A DNA stretch of 20,204 bases from a virus. The notes beneath the pieces were generated by a model. That model did no database searches. It had not been told where the DNA came from and was given only the letters and a program-made list of their open reading frames with translations. Below, piece after piece: positions 1 to 6,667 of this stretch. The translations under genes were made by a program, and so were the position numbers. Location: the IMG/VR virus record IMGVR_UViG_3300047440_000016, positions 1-20,204 of that record; one strand, given 5' to 3'. Each line of letters begins with the position of its first letter. The first letter of the stretch is position 1.

Positions 1-36
1 CTATCCCCGGGCTTAGGGCGACCGACCGCTCGATAT

Positions 37-57
37 CCGGGGCCGAAAGCGCCCCGG
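37..57. other. GC-rich hairpin in the leader
   Basis: CCGGGGC at 37-43 pairs perfectly with GCCCCGG at 51-57 around the 7-nt loop CGAAAGC. A run of G and C follows to about position 77. No T tract follows, so a classical intrinsic terminator is not supported. It could act as an RNA-processing or stability element between the upstream gene and the head genes, or simply reflect base composition. Confidence 0.4.
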
Positions 58-106
58 GGGCCGCCGGCGCCCGGGGGCATGGCGCGCCCGGAGGTATCTG
101 GCGGCC

Positions 107-146
107 GGTGCACTGGTGCACTAGCTCACCGGTGCATCGGTGCTCT
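107..146 (+). repeat. 8-bp tandem repeat array, left copy
   Basis: Five consecutive octamers can be read: GGTGCACT, GGTGCACT, AGCTCACC (degenerate), GGTGCATC and GGTGCTCT. The consensus is GGTGCAYY. The array sits directly before the GTG start at 162. Its last part, 127-148, matches 12245-12266 in the same orientation at 19 of 22 positions. Because the unit is partly palindromic, 127-143 also matches 12244-12260 exactly as an inverted repeat over 17 bp. Confidence 0.75.
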
Positions 147-148
147 TG
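127..148 (+). promoter_or_regulatory. Candidate start-associated element, copy 1
   Basis: This 22-bp element ends 13 nt before the GTG of the protease gene, and its relative at 12245-12266 ends 14 nt before the ATG of a baseplate wedge gene. Both genes lack a visible Shine-Dalgarno sequence. The shared position suggests a role in transcription or translation initiation, like the start-associated sequences described in cluster K mycobacteriophages, although the sequence is different. The role is inferred. Confidence 0.45.
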
Positions 149-161
149 ACAACCGGCCAAC

Positions 162-1385
162 GTGCCAATACGCGTGCGCGTGACAGTCACGCGCTACGAC
201 GCAGCCCGGCTTGGTAACGTTCGCAAGACGTCGCAGGGTTTCTTGCGGGCTCCGGCGCGCGTCACGCGCACCGGCGTGCTCACCTATCACCGGGCCGACG
301 GCTCGGTCGTGCGCGAGCTTAGGCGGCCCGACAATGTCTTCGCCGCCGACTCGCTCGCGACGCTCGCCGACGCGCCAGTGACCGATCTGCATCCGCGCGA
401 CATGCTGTCGCCGAGCAACGCCAAGCAGCTCGCCGTCGGCCATGTGTCCGGTGCATCCGCTCGAGCAGACGCCGGGCGCTTTGTCGAAGCGCAGCTCGTC
501 ATCACCGACGCCGCCATGATTACGGCCATCGAAGCCGGCGACCGGAGCGAAGTTAGTTGCGGCTACACGTGCGACCTAAAGCACGGCGCCGGCGTCTTCA
601 ACGGCGAGCACTACGACGCCGAACAAACGAACATTGTCTACAACCACGTCGGCATCGGGCCGCGCAATTGGGGCCGTGCGGGCTCCGAAGTCGCGCTGCG
701 ACTCGACAGCAAGACGCCAGACGACTTTGCGCTCGGCGAAGGCGCCGCGCGAGCAGTGCTCACCGACGAGCCAAAGAGGGACAGCAACATGGATCTGGTC
801 ACCATTCGCATCGACGGAATCGAAGCGCAAGTCACACCGACGACCGCGCAGATACTGCAACGCACGCTCGACACGCGCGACACCGCTGCGCGCGACGCCG
901 CTGCGAAGCTCACAGACTTGCAGAAGCGCTACGACGCGCAGCAAGCCGAGCTCGACGCGACGAAGACGCAGCTCGCGCAAGCCGCCGACCCGAAGCGCTT
1001 CGACGCAGCGCTGCGCGATCGGCTCGAGCTGCTCGACCGCGCGCGCCCGGTGCTGGGTCGCGACGCGAAGCTCGACGGCAAGAGCCCGCGCGACATCAAA
1101 GAGCTCGCGCTCGAGAAGATGAAAGCCGGCGGCAAACTGTCGGAACGCTCCGACGCCTACGTCGATGCGCTCTTCGACATGACCGTCGACAAGTGGCTCG
1201 CCGACAACAAGGTCAATAACCACCGCAGCACCGACCCAGCGCCGCACCATGACGGCGGCAACGGCTCAGACGTCGACGTGCACGCAATCCTCGACGGCCG
1301 GCGCGCCGACGGCACGCAGCCGCTCAAGCGCGAATATCAGTCGCCGCCGTGGCGCTCGAAGCTCGCGAGCACGCGCACCGAATAG
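162..1385 (+). CDS. DUF2213-type prohead protease with C-terminal scaffold domain
   Basis: A 407-residue head-maturation protein of the DUF2213 family. Residues about 10-182 match the family pattern: VTRTGVLTYHRADGS, a VTDLHP motif (His77), LAVGHVSG, EVSCGYTCDL (Ser132), and a YDAEQTNIVYNHV segment followed by GRAGSEVALRLD. The family is related to HK97-type prohead proteases, so His77 and Ser132 are plausible catalytic residues by inference. Residues about 215-275 are an alanine-, glutamine- and charge-rich predicted coiled coil, as expected of scaffold. The GTG at 162 is the first start after an in-frame TGA at 147; GTG at 174 or 180 would also fit, and none has a Shine-Dalgarno. A second start lies at 789. 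The protein should act inside the prohead, directing capsid assembly and then degrading the scaffold. Confidence 0.85.
   Translation: MPIRVRVTVTRYDAARLGNVRKTSQGFLRAPARVTRTGVLTYHRADGSVVRELRRPDNVFAADSLATLADAPVTDLHPRDMLSPSNAKQLAVGHVSGASARADAGRFVEAQLVITDAAMITAIEAGDRSEVSCGYTCDLKHGAGVFNGEHYDAEQTNIVYNHVGIGPRNWGRAGSEVALRLDSKTPDDFALGEGAARAVLTDEPKRDSNMDLVTIRIDGIEAQVTPTTAQILQRTLDTRDTAARDAAAKLTDLQKRYDAQQAELDATKTQLAQAADPKRFDAALRDRLELLDRARPVLGRDAKLDGKSPRDIKELALEKMKAGGKLSERSDAYVDALFDMTVDKWLADNKVNNHRSTDPAPHHDGGNGSDVDVHAILDGRRADGTQPLKREYQSPPWRSKLASTRTE
773..781 (+). promoter_or_regulatory. Internal Shine-Dalgarno for nested scaffold start
   Basis: AAAGAGGGA lies 8 nt before an in-frame ATG at 789 inside the protease gene. 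It resembles the intergenic ribosome sites of neighbours (GAAAGGGA before 1425, AGGAAGGGA before 3055), whereas the gene's own start at 162 has none. In the full-length protein it encodes the stretch Pro-Lys-Arg-Asp. Confidence 0.65.
789..1385 (+). CDS. Nested scaffold protein from an internal start
   Basis: Predicted 198-residue product identical to residues 210-407 of the protease gene, starting MDLVTIRIDG. It would supply free capsid scaffold in excess over the protease-scaffold fusion, the arrangement known for phage lambda C/Nu3. The sequence has a helical, probably coiled-coil region of about 60 residues (DLQKRYDAQQAELDATKTQL), then a more basic region and a His/Asp/Gly-rich linker near the end. 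The in-frame ATG with a strong ribosome site at 773-781 is directly visible; that it is used is inferred. The major capsid gene follows two genes downstream, which fits a scaffold role. Confidence 0.6.
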   Translation: MDLVTIRIDGIEAQVTPTTAQILQRTLDTRDTAARDAAAKLTDLQKRYDAQQAELDATKTQLAQAADPKRFDAALRDRLELLDRARPVLGRDAKLDGKSPRDIKELALEKMKAGGKLSERSDAYVDALFDMTVDKWLADNKVNNHRSTDPAPHHDGGNGSDVDVHAILDGRRADGTQPLKREYQSPPWRSKLASTRTE

Positions 1386-1424
1386 GCCGACCACACCGAC
1401 CACTCAGAAAGGGACACAACCACC

Positions 1425-1910
1425 ATGCAGCTCTCTTATCCCGCAACACCTGTGATCGGCGTGCACGGCCAACACATTGAAGGATGGCCGAGCGCCATCG
1501 CTACAGGCATCGCGCAAGCCGCTGTCGTGCAGGTCGGATGCGTTGTCATCTTCGACCCGACGGCCGGCTACGACCCGCATGCCATCAAAGCGCCCGCCGC
1601 TACGGGCGACGTCACAACTACGCTTGGCGTCGCTGGCATCACAATGTGGGATCCCACGTATCCCGAGCCCCCATACAGAATGGGCGCCTTCGTCCCCGTC
1701 ATGCGCAAGGGCCGCATTGCCATCGCCGCGGAGACCGCGCTTGCAGCGCATACAAACCCATTCGTGCGCTTCACCGTCGGCGCGCCCGGCACACTGCTCG
1801 GCGCTCTTCGCAATGACGCCGACACGGCGAAAGCGGTCGCAGCGCCCTACCTCACCGTCGTCATCGGTGCCGCTGCCGGCGGCGTCGCCGTCGTAGAAAT
1901 CAACCTGTAA
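1425..1910 (+). CDS. Capsid cement (decoration) protein, probable
   Basis: A 161-residue protein between scaffold and major capsid genes, the usual place for the cement or decoration protein that binds the outer capsid surface and stabilises it (families like DUF2190 or Gp24-type structural cement). It is rich in Ala, Gly, Val and Thr, with little charge and many short predicted beta strands (AAVVQVGCVVIFDP, RIAIAAET, PYLTVVIGAAAGGVAVVEI), consistent with a beta-sandwich. There is no signal peptide. The ATG has a GAAAGGGA ribosome site 5' of it. Family membership rests on position and composition, so the exact family is uncertain. Confidence 0.65.
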   Translation: MQLSYPATPVIGVHGQHIEGWPSAIATGIAQAAVVQVGCVVIFDPTAGYDPHAIKAPAATGDVTTTLGVAGITMWDPTYPEPPYRMGAFVPVMRKGRIAIAAETALAAHTNPFVRFTVGAPGTLLGALRNDADTAKAVAAPYLTVVIGAAAGGVAVVEINL

Positions 1911-1947
1911 CGCGCCACTGCGCCAGCGCCCGAAAGCCAAGAAGGTC

Positions 1948-3015
1948 ATGCATCAACATATTCTAGATAGGCTCGACTCTCATGCGCTCGAAGAGCAGCT
2001 CGCGCAGCTCGGCAAGAGACTCGACGCGACGAGCTTCGCGAACGTCGTGCGCGCCGTCGCACACACGCGCGCATCCATCCACGGCATCGACCGCTTAGAC
2101 GCCAACGAAACGGCGCTCTTCGGTCGAGACCTGGAGTTTATCAGTGCGCGCTTGCGCGAAGTGCACCGGCCGGCGCTCAAGTGGCGGCAGTTCGTGCCGG
2201 TGAGCTCGGAAGCGCCGCCGGGCGCGGAGACTTGGTCTTACCGCATGTGGGACAGCACCGGCATGGCTGAAATCGTCGCGAATTTCGCCGACGACATTCG
2301 CCGCGTCGCCGTGATGGCCAAAAAGCAGAGCTACGACATCGCAACGTATGCGCTCGGCTATGACTATTCAGTGCTCGACATCGAACGCGCCGCCATGGCC
2401 GGTGTCGACTACCAGAACAAAGAAGCCGAAGCCGTGCGGCTCGGCTTCGAGCAGCGGCTCGAGCGCATCGCTTCCGTAGGCCAACCCGGCACGAGCATCA
2501 AGGGGCTCGTCAACCATCCGAACGTCCCGACGATCGCCGCTTCGAACGTCGGCGGCACGACGCCATGGGGATCCGGCACGAAGACGCCCGACGACGTCTT
2601 GAAAGATATGATCGCCGCCGAAGACAGCATCTTGACGGCGACTAACAGTGTCGAATCGCCCGATACGCTGCTCTTGCCACTTAGCAAGTACCGCTACATT
2701 CAGAATACGCCCGTATACACGGGCGCCGGCAGCGACCCAGAAGACACGATCCTGCGCGTGTATCTCGCGCGCAGTGCGTTCGTGACCAACGTCGATTGGT
2801 GGATGCCGCTCGCAACGGCAGACGCGGCCGGCACTGGGCCGCGCGGCATCTGGTATCGCCGCGACCCGCGATACGTGCACTTCGAACTGTCGATGCCACC
2901 GCGCGAGCTGCCGCCGCAAGCGAAGAATCTCGCACTCGCCGTCGAAAGCTGGGCTCGCGCCGGCGGCGTCGCTTGGGAGTATCCGCTCTCCGCTGTCTAC
3001 ATGGATGGCATCTAG
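1948..3015 (+). CDS. Major capsid protein, DUF2184-type
   Basis: A 355-residue HK97-fold major capsid protein that forms the icosahedral shell. The N-terminal region (1-60) is helical. The segment at about 85-150 (ETWSYRMWDSTGMAEIVANF, then a stretch with DDIRRVAVMAKKQSYDIATY) and the ending with an aromatic, PP-containing region, ARAGGVAWEYPLSAVYMDGI, match the DUF2184 capsid family. The length is typical of that family. Its ATG has AAGAAGG 2-3 nt upstream, a tight spacing. It follows scaffold and cement genes and precedes the connector genes, the canonical head order. It lacks an obvious long N-terminal delta domain, in agreement with a separately encoded scaffold. Confidence 0.85.
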   Translation: MHQHILDRLDSHALEEQLAQLGKRLDATSFANVVRAVAHTRASIHGIDRLDANETALFGRDLEFISARLREVHRPALKWRQFVPVSSEAPPGAETWSYRMWDSTGMAEIVANFADDIRRVAVMAKKQSYDIATYALGYDYSVLDIERAAMAGVDYQNKEAEAVRLGFEQRLERIASVGQPGTSIKGLVNHPNVPTIAASNVGGTTPWGSGTKTPDDVLKDMIAAEDSILTATNSVESPDTLLLPLSKYRYIQNTPVYTGAGSDPEDTILRVYLARSAFVTNVDWWMPLATADAAGTGPRGIWYRRDPRYVHFELSMPPRELPPQAKNLALAVESWARAGGVAWEYPLSAVYMDGI

Positions 3016-3054
3016 CCGGGCGCCACACCGCACACGCAGGAAGGGACCAAGCAC

Positions 3055-3453
3055 ATGCAACCCCGCTACACCGCACCCACACCGACGCCAACGGCGACCG
3101 GCGACGCCACAGTCACAAACCTAACAGCCCGCATTTTGTGGGTACAGAGCAACAGCAAGCTCATCAAGTTTCCACCGCTCGAGACCGTCATCGTCGCCGC
3201 CGAAGACGTCGAACAAGTCGGCTATGCGCTCGTCGGCGTCTTCGCGCCCTACGTCGAAGACGGCACCATTACCTATACGCTGCCGGAGGCACCGCCGGTG
3301 CTCGACCCAACCGGCACCGGCACCGAATGCCCGCCGACGACACCGCCGACCACTCCGACGGCGCCAGCGCCGTCGCCGGGGCAACTGCCGGCCGACCCGA
3401 CTACGCCGCCGACAGCGGCATCGAAGCTCACGCCGAAGGGCTCAAGCAAGTAA
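3055..3453 (+). CDS. Unknown head-region protein with Pro/Thr-rich tail
   Basis: A 132-residue protein that I do not recognise. Residues about 18-76 look like a small alpha/beta domain (TARILWVQSNSKLIKFPPLE, then EQVGYALVGVFAPYVEDG). Residues about 77-132 are a low-complexity tail dominated by Pro, Thr and Ala, ending in basic residues. The start has one of the best ribosome sites in the window (AGGAAGGGA). Its place between capsid and connector genes suggests a minor virion or head-assembly protein; the Pro/Thr-rich tail could be a surface-exposed spacer. No function is claimed. Confidence 0.7.
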   Translation: MQPRYTAPTPTPTATGDATVTNLTARILWVQSNSKLIKFPPLETVIVAAEDVEQVGYALVGVFAPYVEDGTITYTLPEAPPVLDPTGTGTECPPTTPPTTPTAPAPSPGQLPADPTTPPTAASKLTPKGSSK

Positions 3454-3460
3454 CCGCGCC

Positions 3461-3811
3461 ATGACCGTCACAGTCGAGCAAATCTTTGACGAGTTCCCGG
3501 AGTTCGCGCGCTGCGCGTTCACGCTCGTCAAAGCCAAGCTCGACGACGCCGAAGCGCTCACCGCGGCGACCTTCGCCGGTGCAACGCCCGTCGCGAAGCC
3601 CGACGGGCTTACACCGCCGGGCGTTGTGTTCGTCGACACCGCGCGCGACATGCGCGTGAAATACCTCACGGCCGAGCTGTTAGTCTTGACGCCGGCCGGT
3701 GAGTTCGCGCGGCTCGACCCGAGCAAAGAGCCAGACGGCGCCCGTTCCATCTATGAGCGGCGCCGTATGGAGCTCGACCGCAACTACAACCCGCTCGCCA
3801 TGGTGCTTTGA
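3461..3811 (+). CDS. Head-tail connector protein, DUF4054-like
   Basis: A 116-residue protein starting MTVTVEQIFDEFPEF, the FxxxFPEF opening typical of DUF4054 connector proteins. The second half (KYLTAELLVLTPAGEFARLD, then DGARSIYERRRMELDRNYNP) fits the family's helical segment plus the conserved Gly and YE..R/W ending. Such proteins form the ring below the portal that seals the DNA-filled head and accepts the tail. The ATG at 3461 lies 7 nt after the previous stop; an in-frame upstream extension overlaps the preceding gene and is unlikely. The next gene starts one base after its TGA. Confidence 0.7.
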   Translation: MTVTVEQIFDEFPEFARCAFTLVKAKLDDAEALTAATFAGATPVAKPDGLTPPGVVFVDTARDMRVKYLTAELLVLTPAGEFARLDPSKEPDGARSIYERRRMELDRNYNPLAMVL

Positions 3812-3812
3812 C

Positions 3813-4274
3813 ATGGCCGTCACCGATACCGACAAGGGCTGGAATGACCTAGGCAAGGCCGTCGCGAAGCTCAACGGCGGCCCCTATGTGCTCGTCGGTA
3901 TTCAAGGCTCGAAGGGCTCGGCGCAGCACGGCGCCGACGGCTTGACGAATATCGAGCTCGGCACGATTCACGAGTTCGGGTTAGGTGTGCCGGAGCGCTC
4001 GTTCATCCGTGCCGGCGTCGACGAAAACCAGAAGACACTCGTCGACTTCATGGCGACGATGGGTCAGCGCTTTCTGCTCGGCGAAATCACCGAAGCCGCG
4101 CTGCTCGGCCTTACTGGCGAGAAAGCCGTCGACATCATCAAGGATCGCATTCTCGCCCATATCGAGCCCGCGCTGCAACCCGCGACGGTCGCGAAGAAAG
4201 GCGGCATAGAGACGCCGCTTGTCTGGCACGCGACGCTTATCAACTCCATCACTTGGGAAATAGGCGCCAAGTGA
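3813..4274 (+). CDS. Head-tail joining / tail completion protein, probable
   Basis: A 153-residue protein with the pattern of phage neck or tail completion proteins (HK97 gp10-like and virion morphogenesis groups): a strand-rich VLVGIQGSKG segment at about 25-35, then IELGTIHEFGLGVPERSFIR at about 49-68, where the HEFG-x-PERSFIR motif is characteristic. The C-terminal half is helical and ends with an LVWHATLINSITWEIG segment, which in relatives packs against the neck. The ATG at 3813 overlaps nothing but follows the previous TGA by one base, so coupling is likely. The exact family is inferred from motif and position. Confidence 0.65.
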   Translation: MAVTDTDKGWNDLGKAVAKLNGGPYVLVGIQGSKGSAQHGADGLTNIELGTIHEFGLGVPERSFIRAGVDENQKTLVDFMATMGQRFLLGEITEAALLGLTGEKAVDIIKDRILAHIEPALQPATVAKKGGIETPLVWHATLINSITWEIGAK

Positions 4275-4870
4275 ACTGGCAAGACTTCGCCGATGGCACG
4301 CGCGCGTGGGTCGCAAGCACGTCGAAGATTCACATCGACGACGTCGTATGGACCGGCGAGCCCGAAGGCATGCTCGGTCGACCTTGCGCGCGGCTCAATC
4401 TGCTCGGCGCCAATCCGCCGGTGAGCAGCGACGAAGTGCGCCTAGTGTCGCAGGGACCCGGCGAAGACGCCGCCGTGCGCATCGTCGGCAACCGCGCGAT
4501 CATCCTGAATGTGCTCGTGCAGACCCGCGACGGCACACCGTGGGGACGCGCCTTCCGATACCTCGAGCGGCTTCGAGATGCGCTCTTTTTGCCAAGCACG
4601 CAACAGCTATTCTCCGAGCTGCGCGTCGCACTCGAAGGCCCCGGCGTGCTCGTCGACTTGCAGCGATTCGTCGACTTCCGGCGCGAGTCGGCCGCAAGCC
4701 TCGACCTTCGAATGAACTACGCATTCGACACCATGTGCGAATGCGGCGAAGGGCTCACGCCCGAAACCATCGGCACGATTGAACACGTGCGCGTAGCTGG
4801 CACCGTCCACACGCCACTCGGCGGCGACGTCGACGTTGTGCAGGTCCCCGAAAAGCAGCTCGATAGATAG
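4271..4870 (+). CDS. Neck/tail terminator protein, LIC_12616-like
   Basis: A 199-residue protein placed where the tail terminator is expected, before sheath and tube. It contains a segment typical of terminators that cap the tail tube and accept the head: AAVRIVGNRAIILNVLVQTR at about 72-91, then WGRAFRYLERLRDALFLPST. The GTG start at 4271 overlaps the previous TGA as GTGA, which is preferred over an in-frame TTG at 4253 because the same GTGA overlap recurs at 7311, 12745 and 13920. The end is close to the sheath start at 4879. The family name is inferred from motif resemblance and gene order. Confidence 0.6.
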   Translation: MNWQDFADGTRAWVASTSKIHIDDVVWTGEPEGMLGRPCARLNLLGANPPVSSDEVRLVSQGPGEDAAVRIVGNRAIILNVLVQTRDGTPWGRAFRYLERLRDALFLPSTQQLFSELRVALEGPGVLVDLQRFVDFRRESAASLDLRMNYAFDTMCECGEGLTPETIGTIEHVRVAGTVHTPLGGDVDVVQVPEKQLDR

Positions 4871-4878
4871 GTGAAATC

Positions 4879-6189
4879 TTGGGAACCGAAATCGAAGTTA
4901 TCCAACACACAGTCGTAGTCGCCGACGCCACGGTGACGCGCTTCGGCTTCGGCATTGCGCTCATTGCCGTCAATCACAGCTACTGGCCCGAGCTCGTGCG
5001 AACATTCAACACCGCCGACGAGCTCACGTTGCCGCCTTACAACGTGCCGAAGACGAGCGCGCTGTATCTCGCGGCGAAGCAGCTCAAGTCACAGTCTCCG
5101 AGCCCGCCTTCGTATAAGGTCGGCCGACTCACCGGCGGCTTTACACAGACGTTCACGCTCACGCCGACGGCACCGACTGCGCCTAACCAACACTACACAG
5201 TGACCATCGACGGCGTCGCGGTCGACGTGACCGGCTCGCCGCCGGACACCGACGCGGCCATCTGCGCAAAGCTCATCACGGCCATCAACGCCATCACCGA
5301 CGTCACGGCGACCGGCACGACGAGCGTCACTGTCACCAGCGACACCGCGAACATCACGCACGCGGTCTCGAATGTCTCGAGCAATATCGTCTTCGCCGAC
5401 ACGACACTCGCGCCGACCGTATTGCCGGCGGTCGACTTGGCGGCCATCCGTGCAGCCGATGGTGACTGGTATGCGCTGCTCATGCTCACGCCGAGCGCGG
5501 CCGCCATCTCGAGCGCCGCGTCTTGGGCGCAGCTCGAGCGCGCGATTTATCTCGCCGCGAGCTCCGACAGCGCCATCCCGACGGCGGCGACAACGGACAT
5601 TGCGAGCGTGTTGCAGGCTCAGTCAATGACCCGCTCGTCCATCTGGTATCACCCAAATCAGGCCGAATATCTCGACGCGGCCGTAGTCGGTGCGATTTTG
5701 CCGAAGTTGCCGGGGCCCGTGTCGTTCGCGAACAAGGGGCTCGCGGCCGTGACGATGCAGAATCCCAACGCGACGCAGCGCTTGGCGCTCAAGACCAAGC
5801 ACGCGAACTGTTACGTCAACATCAAGGGGCTTGGCTTCACGTTGTGGGGTTGGGCCGCTTCGGGGCGCTTTCTCGACGTCACCGTCGCTATCGATTGGTT
5901 CGACGTCAACATCGAAGATCGCATTGTGTCCCTGTTACGCAACAATGACGTCGTGCCGTATACCGCGAGCGGTATCGAGCTCGTGCGCTCGCAAATCAAC
6001 GGGCAAATCCTCGACGGCATCGCGCTCGGCATCATCGACGGGCAACAGCCCTATTCAGTCACGGCGCCCGAGCTCGCCGCCATCGACCCGGCGCTCAAGA
6101 CGCAGCGCATTCTGCCGGACATGCGTTACACGTATGCACTCTCCGGCGCCATCCATCAGGTCCGCGTTGTCGGGCTCGTGCAGGTCTAG
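4879..6189 (+). CDS. Contractile tail sheath protein, DUF3383-type
   Basis: A 436-residue sheath protein that surrounds the tube and contracts to drive it into the host. The N-terminal beta region, the inserted YTVTIDGVAVDVTGSPPDTD-like domain at about 105-175, the ADGDWYALLMLTPS core near 195, IWYHPNQAEYLDAAVVGAIL near 255, and the NCYVNIKGLGFTLWGWAASG segment plus FLDVTVAIDWFDVNIEDRI near 312-350 match DUF3383 sheaths. The C-terminal part (PDMRYTYALSGAIHQVRVVG) is the expected beta-handshake-like end. The start is TTG at 4879 with AGGTGA just upstream; no ATG or GTG in this frame is near, so the rare start appears real. Its identity as sheath also implies a myovirus. Confidence 0.85.
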   Translation: MGTEIEVIQHTVVVADATVTRFGFGIALIAVNHSYWPELVRTFNTADELTLPPYNVPKTSALYLAAKQLKSQSPSPPSYKVGRLTGGFTQTFTLTPTAPTAPNQHYTVTIDGVAVDVTGSPPDTDAAICAKLITAINAITDVTATGTTSVTVTSDTANITHAVSNVSSNIVFADTTLAPTVLPAVDLAAIRAADGDWYALLMLTPSAAAISSAASWAQLERAIYLAASSDSAIPTAATTDIASVLQAQSMTRSSIWYHPNQAEYLDAAVVGAILPKLPGPVSFANKGLAAVTMQNPNATQRLALKTKHANCYVNIKGLGFTLWGWAASGRFLDVTVAIDWFDVNIEDRIVSLLRNNDVVPYTASGIELVRSQINGQILDGIALGIIDGQQPYSVTAPELAAIDPALKTQRILPDMRYTYALSGAIHQVRVVGLVQV

Positions 6190-6226
6190 GACCCAATAGT
6201 CAGAAGCCGATAGGAGCCACCGCGTT

Positions 6227-6664
6227 ATGGGTTTTAAAGCCTGGAATATCAATGAAATGTCACTCAGTCTAAACGCCGTGCCGCTCGACGGCGGCGGCTA
6301 TGCCGAAGACGAAGTGCTCACCATCGATTGGACCGAAGATTGGTTCAGCATGTACGTGGGCGCCGACGGCGAAGTGACGCGCGTTCGTACGAACAACTTC
6401 TCCGCACTCGCGACACTCAAGTACGCGCAGACCGCCGACGCCAACGACCGCTTGAGCGCCATGCTCACCGCAGACATCGCCGTGCTAAACGGTGCCGCCG
6501 CCGGCGTCTTCAATGCTCGCGACCAATCGGGCCGCTTGCTCGTCACGAGCGCGCGTGCGTGGATCACTGCGCCGCCGGCGATCAAAATCGGCAAAACGGT
6601 GCAAGTGTACGAATGGAAGATCAACCTAGCCGACGCCCGCACGTCATTCTTCGGAGGTCGCTAA
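6227..6664 (+). CDS. Tail tube protein, DUF3277-type
   Basis: A 145-residue inner tail tube protein. The family hallmarks are visible: an early MSLSLNAVPLDGGGYAEDEV strand pair, YVGADGEVTRVRTNNFSALA at about 43-62 (the GADGEV.R.R.NN motif), a DRLSAMLTADIAV helix, and a terminal AWITAPPAIKIGKTVQVYEW segment. It follows the sheath gene, as in most myophages. The ATG is preceded by TAGGAG 10 nt upstream. The tube stacks from the baseplate to the terminator, with its length fixed by the tape measure encoded further on. Confidence 0.85.
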   Translation: MGFKAWNINEMSLSLNAVPLDGGGYAEDEVLTIDWTEDWFSMYVGADGEVTRVRTNNFSALATLKYAQTADANDRLSAMLTADIAVLNGAAAGVFNARDQSGRLLVTSARAWITAPPAIKIGKTVQVYEWKINLADARTSFFGGR

Positions 6665-6667
6665 GAG

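Larger units (their letters stand above)
1..161. other. Non-coding leader upstream of the head gene block
   Basis: No convincing gene is visible here. One frame ends at a TAG at 14-16 and another stays open from the window edge to a TGA at 147-149; either could be the last codons of an upstream gene (a portal or minor head protein would be expected in this gene order), but neither tail is recognisable. The stretch holds a GC-rich hairpin at 37-57 and an 8-bp repeat array at 107-146, described separately. It ends at the GTG start of the protease gene, which has no Shine-Dalgarno sequence in front of it. Confidence 0.5.

Noticed and set aside
37-77. GC-rich hairpin as an intrinsic terminator
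   Set aside because: No run of T follows the stem, so termination is not supported by sequence.
3-149. Open frame from the window edge as the end of an upstream gene
   Set aside because: The encoded residues are low-complexity and run into the repeat array; the competing frame with TAG at 14-16 is as plausible, so no feature is called.
146-174. TTGACA at 146-151 as a sigma-70 -35 box
   Set aside because: No acceptable -10 hexamer lies 16-18 bp downstream, and the expected position falls within the start of the protease gene. It may still be part of the shared 22-bp element.
4253-4270. TTG 4253 as start of the neck terminator
   Set aside because: The GTG at 4271 gives the GTGA overlap used repeatedly in this gene block and needs no long overlap.
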